Origin: an uncultured Sutterellaceae bacterium
GTDB lineage: Bacteria; Pseudomonadota; Gammaproteobacteria; Burkholderiales; Burkholderiaceae_F
Reading direction: 5' to 3'
Length of the DNA: 64,000 nt
Assembly: GCA_902797695.1 (NCBI GenBank)
Contig: CADBTW010000064.1
Coordinates: forward strand, 1 to 64,000
Positions 27,101 to 33,146 of the stretch are shown in pieces. A program made the position numbers and the translations under genes. Each line of letters starts with the position of its first letter. The first letter of the stretch is position 1. The notes beneath the pieces are model-generated. The model ran no database searches. It was not told where the DNA came from and worked only from the letters and a program-made list of their open reading frames with translations.

Positions 27101-27798
27101 ATGTGCCGGAGCAGTCGGTCGGCGGGTTCTCCACGATAGAGACGCAGGGCACGATCGAGTCCTGCTGCGCCATCAGCGAGGGACTCGAGGATAGGCTCTA
27201 TGTTGTGGTGAAGAGAAAGATCGCCGGGAAGACCGTGCGCATGATCGAGCGCATGGCGGAGCAGCGCTTCGTCGACCTCAAGTCCTGCGTGTACCTTGAC
27301 TGCTCCGGGACTTATGAGGGCGACCCTACCACCACGGTGTCCGGGCTCACGTGGCTCGAAGGCGAGACCGTGTCCATCCTCGCGGACGGATCTGTCGAGC
27401 CTGACCAGGTGGTGAAGGACGGGGCGATAACGCTCTCCTCGCCTTCCTCTGTCGTGCACGTGGGCTTGTCGTATGAGAGCGACGCCCAGACTCTGCCGTT
27501 CGCGTTCCAGCTACCGGACGGAAGCTTCGGGGCCTCGCACTGGAAGAACGTGAGGAGCGTATCTCTGCGGCTCGTGCACTCATCCGGGATCCTGGCGGGG
27601 CCGAGCTTCGACGCCCTCGCTGAGTATACCGCCCGCGGCACCGAGTACGCCGGGTCGCCGCCCGACCTGACATCTGGCGAGATCACCCAGGAGCTCTTCC
27701 CCCAGTGGTCCGACTCCGGTGTTGTGTGCGTGCGGCAGAAGTATCCCCTGCCGCTCCGCATCATATCGCTCGCGGCCTCGGTCGAGATCGCGATCTAG
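24193..27798 (+). CDS. Probable fusion: LPD38-type internal virion protein joined to nozzle-like tail protein
   Basis: 1201-residue protein with two unlike halves. Residues 1 to about 770 resemble large internal virion proteins and end in an LPD38-like region (ARSFFLFKGFPIAYMRQHW at about 639, running to about 769). From about residue 789 (NYPGAVSYFEQRRWFGGT, then a run with PNNIWATKSGTE) the sequence resembles the second half of podovirus nozzle (tail tubular B-like) proteins, which are separate virion components. The LPD38 region stops short of its usual end, and the nozzle part lacks its N-terminal half. An in-frame recombination between two phage genes near 26500-26555 explains this best. 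The reading frame is open throughout. A bidirectional terminator follows. Confidence 0.65.
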   Translation: MYAECKFKVSEVLGRKLTDREAEQMTESIRQAMTRLRHSDPEWGRKNKWERVSAAAKEVAKTYQVNARQRKAALQKQVIAQAECLRQYSRLGTDEDTHAFSAVAQMLNLAWKRSNGVANEYLSQMLDTINGMKGRIFGMVEDANDVRDFVREAFGERTGNEEVHKAWLAFSKTSNEMRERLVANGVDIGKIGYGYIPQSHDSWRVREAAKVLGADKNGVNNVQAWVDFIKPLLDRDKYTNDNGNVMTDDELDAVLRATYMDIVTGGNPDPSLSTIAEDASKRMRRPGARRFQSRFLHFKDAGSFIEYESMFGKGSLSGTLIGHVQKMALDIALVENFGPNAGATFDFLKNLAKGEAQNAAATESTMRLSSKFSDVGLDAIWANLTGETGQTAINHELRAEFFQGFRNLNVIGKLGKAFIASFSDIPSYFVATGFNRMSFMQGLKFLPLAYGKGWKEYATRMGIMSEGMVSDFNRWSGENLTEGWTGKLANLTMKASFLTQFTDATRRAFSLNMLAAAGKMSRSDWKALDAYDRARLEAAGIDEVDWKIFRLAGAEEHKGVWFLNPQRLRKLNEKTTDEKLVELGFTDPRITRERLREAPAKLLSWVTAESEMASLNPDLISRSMTNLGTQKGSISGEIARSFFLFKGFPIAYMRQHWERAQWLQRHGSRANRIEYLAAMAVTSTVFGALSLQVQNLLNGKDLQDMSDSKFWLAAMTKGGGLGFLGDFIANGLDDNSRYGSWGTIQFLGPIAGDVLEGYDLATSIIDEKISPDASTTPPIYESVFGSAGNYPGAVSYFEQRRWFGGTLNQPNNIWATKSGTESMMAYSLPTQDDDRIAVRVAAREANRIQHIVPLAHLMLLTGAAEWRVSPANSDAITPSSMSVRPQSYVGANNVQPLVVNSAMLFAAARGGHIRECGYNWQASGYVSSDVCLRAPHLFDNQSVLDMTYAQAPWPIAFIVSSSGRLIAYTYVPEQSVGGFSTIETQGTIESCCAISEGLEDRLYVVVKRKIAGKTVRMIERMAEQRFVDLKSCVYLDCSGTYEGDPTTTVSGLTWLEGETVSILADGSVEPDQVVKDGAITLSSPSSVVHVGLSYESDAQTLPFAFQLPDGSFGASHWKNVRSVSLRLVHSSGILAGPSFDALAEYTARGTEYAGSPPDLTSGEITQELFPQWSDSGVVCVRQKYPLPLRIISLAASVEIAI

Positions 27799-27808
27799 GT
27801 ACGAAAAA

Positions 27809-27838
27809 GCCCCGGGGAGGACAACCCGGGGCTCTTCC
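27809..27838. terminator. Bidirectional terminator between virion gene and integrase
   Basis: AGCCCCGGG (27809-27817) pairs with CCCGGGGCT (27825-27833), flanked by AAAAA on the left and CTTCC on the right. It separates two convergent genes. Confidence 0.7.
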
Positions 27839-27881
27839 GTACTTTTATGGAGAAAGTCCAATATCTTTCAATCGGAACTGT

Positions 27882-28988
27882 TCAGACTTTACACCCACCT
27901 GCCGGGCGCTGCAAAAGACACGCGGCCCACTTCTCGAGCGCGGCCTTCCGCTCCTCGTAGAGGTCGGTGCGGTAATAGGCCCGCGTGACCTCCGACCCCC
28001 ATACGTGGGAGAGGCACTTCTCCGCGACCGCGTCCTGTATCCCGGACCGTGCCGCCCAGTCTCTGAAGGTCGACCGGATGCCGTGCACCGTCGTCTTGCG
28101 GCCCAAGATCATCTGGAGCTTTTGCCGGGGCGTGTCTACTGCAAGGCGCCCGCCTCCGAGGCCTCGGAAGACCACGCCCTCCTGAGCGCCCATCGCGAGC
28201 CCTTCGCGCGCGAGCCGGGACAGCGGCACCCGGCGCCCCTCCTCCTCTGTCTTTTGTATCTCTGCCGGCACCATCCAGGTGCCCCCGACGATTTGCTCTG
28301 CGTCGAGCAGCCGGGCCTCGGACACCCGGCAGACCGTGCCGATGACGAAGAGGATGATCCCGGACCCGGCGCTAGGGTGCGCGCGGCAGTAAGCGACCAC
28401 CTTGCGCAGCTCGTCTACCGTCGGGGCGTCGTGGTGCTCGACCTTATGCACCCGACCCCGGGCCGGGAAGAAGTACTCTAGGTTCCCCTTCCAGGCGGCG
28501 GGGTTCGACTCGGCCCGCAGGCCGCGCACGATCGCCCACGAGAAGATCGAGCTTAGGCGCTGGAGGACCTTGCTCGCCGTGTCTGTCTTCGTTTCCCATA
28601 TGGGGCGCAGGACCTCGACGATGTCGTCGCGCGTGATCGAGGCGACGGACTTCCGGCCGATGTACGGCAGGGCGTACGTCGTGAGGGTGGACCGCCACTG
28701 CGCCTCGCTCTTGGAATTCCGCCACTGCTTGAGCCGCTTGATGTCCGCGATCGCGGGCTCCAAGATGTCCGCAAAAGTCTCGGGCGACGCCCGGCGCTCC
28801 TCGGGCGCCTGGGACATCACGACCGCCGCCTTTAGCTTCGCCTGCTTTAGCGTGAGCCCCTTGGTCGACCCGAGCGACTTCTCGCGCTGCCGGCCACCTT
28901 GCATGTACCTGACGACGTAGTACTCCCGACCATCGGCGAAGGCCTTTAAATAAAGGTTCTCCGCAACCTTTTGCCTCTTGCTCTGCAT
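27882..28988 (-). CDS. int: Tyrosine-type integrase (P4-like)
   Basis: Site-specific recombinase of 368 residues. It has an N-terminal arm-binding domain (about 1-90), a core-binding SAM-like domain (about 90-190), and a C-terminal catalytic domain. The catalytic Arg is in TVCRVSEARLL (about residue 225), the HxxR pair in HGIRSTFRDWA, and a further conserved His in LSHVWGSE. The nucleophilic Tyr is in RAYYRTD near residue 340. This arrangement is typical of integrases that use the 3' ends of tRNA genes. The start lies 210 bases from the attR core, and repeated 8-bp sites fill the space between. The gene looks intact, so the element may still be able to recombine. Confidence 0.9.
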   Translation of the reverse strand: MQSKRQKVAENLYLKAFADGREYYVVRYMQGGRQREKSLGSTKGLTLKQAKLKAAVVMSQAPEERRASPETFADILEPAIADIKRLKQWRNSKSEAQWRSTLTTYALPYIGRKSVASITRDDIVEVLRPIWETKTDTASKVLQRLSSIFSWAIVRGLRAESNPAAWKGNLEYFFPARGRVHKVEHHDAPTVDELRKVVAYCRAHPSAGSGIILFVIGTVCRVSEARLLDAEQIVGGTWMVPAEIQKTEEEGRRVPLSRLAREGLAMGAQEGVVFRGLGGGRLAVDTPRQKLQMILGRKTTVHGIRSTFRDWAARSGIQDAVAEKCLSHVWGSEVTRAYYRTDLYEERKAALEKWAACLLQRPAGGCKV

Positions 28989-28991
28989 GCA

Positions 28992-29075
28992 TGTTCCCTA
29001 ATCTCACCCGAAGCGGCGCGTGTTCCCTGTTTTGTTCCCTTTTTTATTGTGCACTAGAAGGGAACAAAGGGAACA
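28992..29075. repeat. Cluster of 8-bp repeats: likely integrase arm-type sites
   Basis: TGTTCCCT occurs at 28992-28999, 29021-29028 and 29033-29040, and its complement AGGGAACA at 29059-29066 and 29068-29075. All lie between the integrase start and the att core. Five copies in both orientations fit binding sites for the integrase N-terminal domain and perhaps autoregulation of int. Confidence 0.6.
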
Positions 29076-29150
29076 GAGTGACGAACCACGAGACGGGAAG
29101 AACGGGAAAGAACCGCGCGGGGACGCCCTATTTACGGGCGTTTCGGGCAG

Positions 29151-29190
29151 GAAAAGAAAAACTCCAGCCGCATCAAGCGACTGGAGTTTT
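29151..29190 (-). terminator. Element-supplied terminator for tRNA-Ser
   Basis: On the minus strand AAAACTCCAG pairs with CTGGAGTTTT and is followed by TTCTTTT. It lies just beyond the 3' end of the tRNA and replaces the original terminator, which is now at 18103-18142. Confidence 0.75.
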
Positions 29191-29197
29191 GTTGGGT

Positions 29198-29212
29198 TGG
29201 CGGAGAAGGAGG
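29198..29212. repeat. Right attachment core (attR)
   Basis: TGGCGGAGAAGGAGG is identical to 18152-18166. It covers the encoded CCA, the discriminator base and the 3' strand of the acceptor stem of tRNA-Ser(GCU). Confidence 0.85.
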
Positions 29213-29291
29213 GATTCGAACCCTCGAGACCCGAAAAAGTGAGTCTGCGTCCTTAGCAGGGACGTGCCTTCAGCCACTCGGCCACTTCTCC
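29198..29291 (-). tRNA. tRNA-Ser(GCU)
   Basis: The minus strand folds as a class II tRNA of 94 nt: acceptor GGAGAAG pairing with CTTCTCC, discriminator G, encoded CCA. The anticodon loop CTGCTAA gives anticodon GCU (plus-strand 29255-29257). A long variable arm and a TTCGAAT T-loop follow. It is the integration site of the prophage remnant, and its 3' end comes from the repeated att core. Confidence 0.95.
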
Positions 29292-29334
29292 ACCAGAGGC
29301 AAGAAAAACGAATTTTCCCCACCAGAGACTCCTT

Positions 29335-29363
29335 ATTCTATATGAACATCAGCTGTTTTTCAA
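29335..29363 (-). promoter_or_regulatory. Sigma-70 promoter for tRNA-Ser
   Basis: On the minus strand a -35 box TTGAAA (29363-29358) is followed after exactly 17 bases by a -10 box TAGAAT (29340-29335). Transcription would begin about 36 bases before the tRNA. Confidence 0.7.
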
Positions 29364-29483
29364 CAGTTTCCTCAGAAGAATAATGCAGAAACGAGGGATG
29401 CCCTCGTATGCACGTGATAAAGACAGGGACGGCAGGCAGCCTTTCTACAGGACGGCGAAAGCAGGAAAACTGCTGCAGATACG

Positions 29484-29513
29484 AAAAAATCCCGAGATCT
29501 TTCAATCTCAGGA
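29484..29513 (-). terminator. Terminator of tRNA-Arg
   Basis: On the minus strand TCCTGAGAT pairs with ATCTCGGGA (one G-T pair) and six T follow. Confidence 0.8.
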
Positions 29514-29526
29514 CTTGGAATTGGGG

Positions 29527-29603
29527 TGGTGCGCCCGGTAGGATTCGAACCCGCGACCCCCTGGTTCGTAGCCAGGTGCTCTATCCAACTGAGCTACGGG
29601 CGC
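29527..29603 (-). tRNA. tRNA-Arg(ACG)
   Basis: The minus strand gives a 77-nt tRNA: acceptor GCGCCCG with its partner CGGGCGC, discriminator A and encoded CCA. The anticodon loop CTACGAA gives anticodon ACG, normally edited to ICG. The T-loop TTCGAAT is standard. It has its own promoter and terminator. Confidence 0.95.
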
Positions 29604-29617
29604 ATCAACGAATTATT

Positions 29618-29645
29618 ATTATACGGTTCTTTTGAAAAAAAGCAA
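29618..29645 (-). promoter_or_regulatory. Promoter for tRNA-Arg
   Basis: On the minus strand TTGCTT (29645-29640) lies 16 bases from a perfect TATAAT (29623-29618), about 15 bases before the tRNA 5' end. Confidence 0.65.
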
Positions 29646-29679
29646 ATTTTTTTGAAGAAACTTCTGGAATTTCTTCTAG

Positions 29680-30012
29680 ATGATTGTTAATAAGAAAAAA
29701 TTTTTGCTGGCACTCGTGCTCTCCGCCTTCCTCGCCGCGATTCTCGCGGGAACCGGGGCGCTTGTTCTGAGGCTTTCAGGCTCCACCATCGCCGCAGCGG
29801 GAGCGATCTTCGCCTGCCTCTCCCTGAGGCTCACGCTTATTCCCTGTCTCCTCTCCGCCTGGTACGTCGTCGCCTACACAGACTGGCCGTTCCTCGCCGC
29901 GGTTGTCTGCATCCCGGGCCTAGGCCGGCAGCTAGGCGACGGTCCCCGGGGGCTTCCCGATTACATCGTGCGGCTTTTTCGCGAAGCTTTCCGCAATGAC
30001 GGGAATTCCTGA
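29680..30012 (+). CDS. Small membrane protein of unknown function
   Basis: 110 residues. Two to three hydrophobic segments are visible: about 8-30, 36-55 and 58-80. A Lys-rich start (NKKKF) suggests a cytoplasmic N-terminus. The C-terminal 30 residues are polar and charged. It has no recognised family. Base composition of the coding part matches the chromosome, while the upstream 70 bases are AT-rich and shared with the divergent tRNA-Arg promoter. The start codon has no strong ribosome site, which lowers confidence a little. Confidence 0.55.
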   Translation: MIVNKKKFLLALVLSAFLAAILAGTGALVLRLSGSTIAAAGAIFACLSLRLTLIPCLLSAWYVVAYTDWPFLAAVVCIPGLGRQLGDGPRGLPDYIVRLFREAFRNDGNS

Positions 30013-30121
30013 ACTCTCCCTAATCTATAATTTGACGTTCTGATAAAAAGGCGGATCAGGACGCCACACGTCCTTTCTCCGCCGTCATTCGAGCTGGCAA
30101 TTTTTTCACCTGAGGTAACTC

Positions 30122-31033
30122 ATGACTGCTCTGGTCCTTGGCCACAAGAATCCGGATACTGACTCCATCGTTTCTGCCATTTCCGCCGCGAACCTCTACC
30201 GCGAGCGCGGCATTGACGCCGTCGCCGCAGCCCAGGGCGCTCCCGCCCCCGAAACCGCCTTCGTGCTGAAGCAGTTCGGGCTCGAAGCCCCCGAAGTGGT
30301 GACTTCCGTCGCCGGCAAGGACGTCTACCTCGTCGACTACTCCGACCTCGCCCAGGCCCCCGCTGACTTTTCCGGCTGCAAGCTCCTCGGCATCGTCGAC
30401 CACCACAAGCTCGGCGACGTCACGTCCGACTGCCCGCTCGAATGCTGGATCCAGCCGGTCGGCTGCTGCAACACGATCCTCAAGCTGATGTACGACTACT
30501 TCGGCGTCAAGGTTCCCGAGAAGATCGCGGGCGCGATGCTCTGCGCGATCCTCTCCGACACGGTCCTCTTCAAGAGCCCGACTTGCACGGACGCTGACCG
30601 GAAGGCCGCTGCGGAACTCGCCGAGATCGCGGGCGTGAAGGACGTCGAGGCGCTCGGCATGGAAATGTTCAAGGCGAAGAGCAACCTCAACGCCTCCCCG
30701 CGCGACCTCATCTTCCGCGACTTCAAGGACTTCGACATGAGCGGGAAGAAGGTCGGCATCGGGCAGCTCGAGCTGATCTCGCTCGCCATGGTGACCCCCG
30801 AGCTGAAGGCTGAGCTCAAGGCGGAACTCGCCCGCGTGAAGGCGGAAGGCCGCCACACCGCGATCCTCGTCCTCACCGACATCATGAAGGAAGGCTCCGA
30901 GCTCCTCGTCGTGTCGGACGCCGAGGACACCGTCCGCAAGGCACTGAACGCCGACGCGAACAGCTGGATGGCGGGCGTCATGAGCCGCAAGAAGCAGGTT
31001 GTTCCGCCGCTCCAGCTCGCCTTCAAGGCCTGA
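30122..31033 (+). CDS. ppaC: Manganese-dependent inorganic pyrophosphatase
   Basis: Family II pyrophosphatase (DHH superfamily) that hydrolyses pyrophosphate to phosphate and so drives biosynthesis. The 303-residue protein has the N-terminal metal site GHKNPDTDS (residues 7-15), the DHH motif as IVDHHK (about 94-99), and the C-terminal substrate loop SRKKQ near residue 288. The ATG at 30122 follows a GAGGTAA ribosome site. Family II enzymes are common in anaerobes and host-associated bacteria, unlike the family I enzyme of most betaproteobacteria. A terminator follows. Confidence 0.95.
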   Translation: MTALVLGHKNPDTDSIVSAISAANLYRERGIDAVAAAQGAPAPETAFVLKQFGLEAPEVVTSVAGKDVYLVDYSDLAQAPADFSGCKLLGIVDHHKLGDVTSDCPLECWIQPVGCCNTILKLMYDYFGVKVPEKIAGAMLCAILSDTVLFKSPTCTDADRKAAAELAEIAGVKDVEALGMEMFKAKSNLNASPRDLIFRDFKDFDMSGKKVGIGQLELISLAMVTPELKAELKAELARVKAEGRHTAILVLTDIMKEGSELLVVSDAEDTVRKALNADANSWMAGVMSRKKQVVPPLQLAFKA

Positions 31034-31090
31034 CAGCCAAGCCTGAGGAACTTTCCGCCTTCAGGGCGGAAAGCCTAGCGGCAATAAGAA

Positions 31091-31135
31091 AAGGCTTCCC
31101 CGATCGGAAAATTCCGGCGGGGAAGCCTTGTTTTG
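31091..31135. terminator. Terminator after ppaC
   Basis: AAGGCTTCCCC (31091-31101) pairs with GGGGAAGCCTT (31119-31129) followed by GTTTTG. The stem is bounded by A-rich sequence on the left, so it can also serve the convergent gene. Confidence 0.85.
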
Positions 31136-31147
31136 TCCTTAGTCCGC

Positions 31148-32089
31148 TCAGCCGCGCATCTTCCTAAGGCGCGCCCTGGCGTTTGCCTTCAGTTCCTCAA
31201 GATGCTCGAGGAACTCCTTCCGGTTCACGAGGAGGTTCAGCCCGTCCTTCCTCATCCTGCGGATTTCAGGGATCTTCTCGATCAGCCCGGTCGTGAAGGG
31301 ATGCGCCGTGAGGTCAGCCTCGATCCCGAGCGCCGGGTCGGCGAGCCGCTCCATCGAGTGGATGAATGCCTCCACCTGGGAGGGCCCCTCGATCGCGTTG
31401 AGGCCAAGGCCTCCGATCGTCACCCCCACGTGCCTTTTCCCGTTCCAGAAGACCGGGTAAACGTACGAGAACGTTCCCCAGGTGTGGCCCGGGGTCGAGA
31501 GCGCGAGGAACTTCGTGTCGCCCAGGGTTACGGTCTCCCCGTCCTTCAGCACGATGTCGCGGGGAATCATCCGGGCGGCGTGGGCGTTCTTGTCGGGCCC
31601 CTTTTTCGAGATCGCCTCCTCCCAGCCCCGCTCGCCCATCGCGAAACGGGCGTTCGGAAGGGCCTTCTTCACTTCTACCGCTCCTCCCACATGGTCGAAA
31701 TGCCCGTGCGTCATGAGCACGTACTTAACGTCGCCGTACGGCACGCCGATCTTCTTCAGGTTACGGAGCACGTGGCCGGGGTTTTCCGTCGTGTCGATCA
31801 GCACGTACCCGGCGCTTGTCCGGATGACGTACGACTCCACCCAGCGCAACCCGACGTACCAGACGTTGTCGAAGCACTGGAAGGGCTCGATCTCCTGAAC
31901 GGACGGGTCGCGAAGCCAGGCCCCGAGGTCCCCGGGCATCTTCCCCGTCTCTGCGAATTCCCCGAACTTCCGCTTCACCGTTTCGGAGTCCCATTCGGCG
32001 TAGGCCGGACGCCCTGCCACGGCACACCCGGCAAGCGAAAGAAAGGCAAGGCTGCCGGCTGCGGCAGCGAGAAACGACCTGCGGTGCAT
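31148..32089 (-). CDS. Metallo-beta-lactamase-fold hydrolase, subclass B3-like
   Basis: 313-residue exported metallohydrolase. The N-terminus has RRSFL, a hydrophobic stretch and the lipobox-like LAGC near residue 21, so it is probably a lipoprotein, possibly Tat-exported. The zinc motif HGHFDH (about residues 126-131) and later metal ligands in STPGHTWG and TAHPFTT correspond to the B3 pattern. B3-type proteins include true carbapenemases but also many enzymes of unknown substrate, so resistance cannot be claimed. The ATG at 32089 was preferred because it begins the signal peptide; an in-frame start at 32125 adds 12 residues. A LysR gene is divergent, 105 bases away. Confidence 0.8.
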   Translation of the reverse strand: MHRRSFLAAAAGSLAFLSLAGCAVAGRPAYAEWDSETVKRKFGEFAETGKMPGDLGAWLRDPSVQEIEPFQCFDNVWYVGLRWVESYVIRTSAGYVLIDTTENPGHVLRNLKKIGVPYGDVKYVLMTHGHFDHVGGAVEVKKALPNARFAMGERGWEEAISKKGPDKNAHAARMIPRDIVLKDGETVTLGDTKFLALSTPGHTWGTFSYVYPVFWNGKRHVGVTIGGLGLNAIEGPSQVEAFIHSMERLADPALGIEADLTAHPFTTGLIEKIPEIRRMRKDGLNLLVNRKEFLEHLEELKANARARLRKMRG

Positions 32090-32164
32090 CTTTTCATACT
32101 CCCTAAAGTCCAATAGGTCCTTCAATATTATTCATTGACAATCAAAAAACCATGGCAAAATAGT

Positions 32165-32177
32165 GAATTAATAATTC
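32165..32177. promoter_or_regulatory. Palindrome in the LysR / MBL divergent promoter region
   Basis: GAATTA-A-TAATTC is a perfect 6-1-6 inverted repeat in the AT-rich 105-base gap between the two divergent genes. It is a plausible site for the LysR protein encoded next to it. Confidence 0.45.
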
Positions 32178-32194
32178 AAAAATTTGGAACAATC

Positions 32195-33103
32195 ATGGAC
32201 CGGGAATCCGCTCTCAGGGCGTTTGTCCGTGTATCGGAATTAGGAAGCTTCAGCCGGGCGGCAAATTCGCTCGGCCTTTCGCGGGCCGCGGTGACGACGC
32301 AAGTGAAAAACCTTGAGGCCGAACTCGGCAAAGCGCTTTTCTTCCGAACCACGCGAAGCGTCCGCCTTACCAGCGACGGGGAAGCGCTGCTCGCCGGGGC
32401 ACGTCTCGCGCTTGACGGGCTGGACAGCGTTTTCGCCGGGAAAGGCCGCGGCGGAGCCCCGAGGGGCCATGTGAGGATCGCGGCGCCTGCGGCCTATTCG
32501 GCCACTTTCCTCGGCAACGCCGTTTTCCGGTTCCTCGAAAAGGAGCCGGCGGTATCTGTCACGCTCGTCACCCCCGACAGGCCTGTCGACCTGGTGGAAG
32601 AGCGGATAGACCTCGAGTTCACCATCGGAGAAGTGCCGAATCCCCTCCTCGTCGCCTGGAAAATTGGTTCGGTGCGGAGCATCCTCTGCGCGAGCCCGTC
32701 CTTTTTGAAGAAGCATGGAATTCCAAAGACGGCCGAGGACCTCGAAGGGCTTCCGCTTGTCGCCGGCGCCTTCCCGCTTCCGGAGTGGAAGCTCGCCAAG
32801 GAATCTGACGGGCGAGCCTTCACGGTGAAGCCATTCGGCCGCTTCTCATCCCCGAACACGATCCTCGTCACGCAGGCCGCTCGGGCGGGATGCGGCGTCG
32901 CACTGCTTCCCGACCGGGGAGCCGCGCCGTTCATCGAAAGCGGAGAACTCGTGCCGGTCCTTCCGGAATACGGAACCGACCCGCTCCCTGTCTACGCGAC
33001 CAGCGTTTCCCGAAATCTCTCCGCCCCGGCCCGCGCTTTCCTCGAGTTCGTCCGGAACGAAATGCAGCGGTCCGGAGTAAACAGAAGGGCTCCGGTCGCA
33101 TGA
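32195..33103 (+). CDS. LysR-family transcriptional regulator
   Basis: 302-residue LysR regulator. The N-terminal winged helix (about residues 1-60, with FVRVSELGSFSRAANSLGLSRAAVTTQVKNLE) is canonical, and the effector-binding domain follows from about residue 90. The start at 32195 gives the usual LysR opening MDRESALRAF; an earlier frame start would add 20 residues. It is divergent from the metallo-beta-lactamase-fold gene, which suggests it controls that gene and itself. The inducer is unknown. Confidence 0.85.
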   Translation: MDRESALRAFVRVSELGSFSRAANSLGLSRAAVTTQVKNLEAELGKALFFRTTRSVRLTSDGEALLAGARLALDGLDSVFAGKGRGGAPRGHVRIAAPAAYSATFLGNAVFRFLEKEPAVSVTLVTPDRPVDLVEERIDLEFTIGEVPNPLLVAWKIGSVRSILCASPSFLKKHGIPKTAEDLEGLPLVAGAFPLPEWKLAKESDGRAFTVKPFGRFSSPNTILVTQAARAGCGVALLPDRGAAPFIESGELVPVLPEYGTDPLPVYATSVSRNLSAPARAFLEFVRNEMQRSGVNRRAPVA

Positions 33104-33146
33104 CGCGCCAGGAGCCCCGCGGAAGACTGAGAGAAGCGGCGGAAAA

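Larger units (their letters stand above)
18152..29212. mobile_element. Prophage remnant integrated in the tRNA-Ser(GCU) gene
   Basis: An 11-kb element is bounded by 15-bp direct repeats, the right one being the 3' end of tRNA-Ser(GCU). It contains a tyrosine integrase next to the tRNA, pointing away from it, and three consecutive large genes of phage virion type covering 18151-27798. There are no recognisable terminase, portal, capsid, lysis, replication or regulator genes, so it is far below the size of a functional podovirus. The first gene is 5'-truncated at the att core and the third looks like a fusion of two virion genes. The picture is of a prophage that has lost most of its genome. 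A satellite or deliberately streamlined element is an alternative that I consider less likely. Confidence 0.8.

Noticed and set aside
29122..29143. GACGCCC/GGGCGTT hairpin inside the element near attR
   Set aside because: Stem of six to seven bases followed by only three T; no gene clearly ends there.
31148..32089. Possible carbapenem-resistance gene
   Set aside because: Only the B3-like fold can be seen; many relatives do not act on beta-lactams, so resistance is not claimed.
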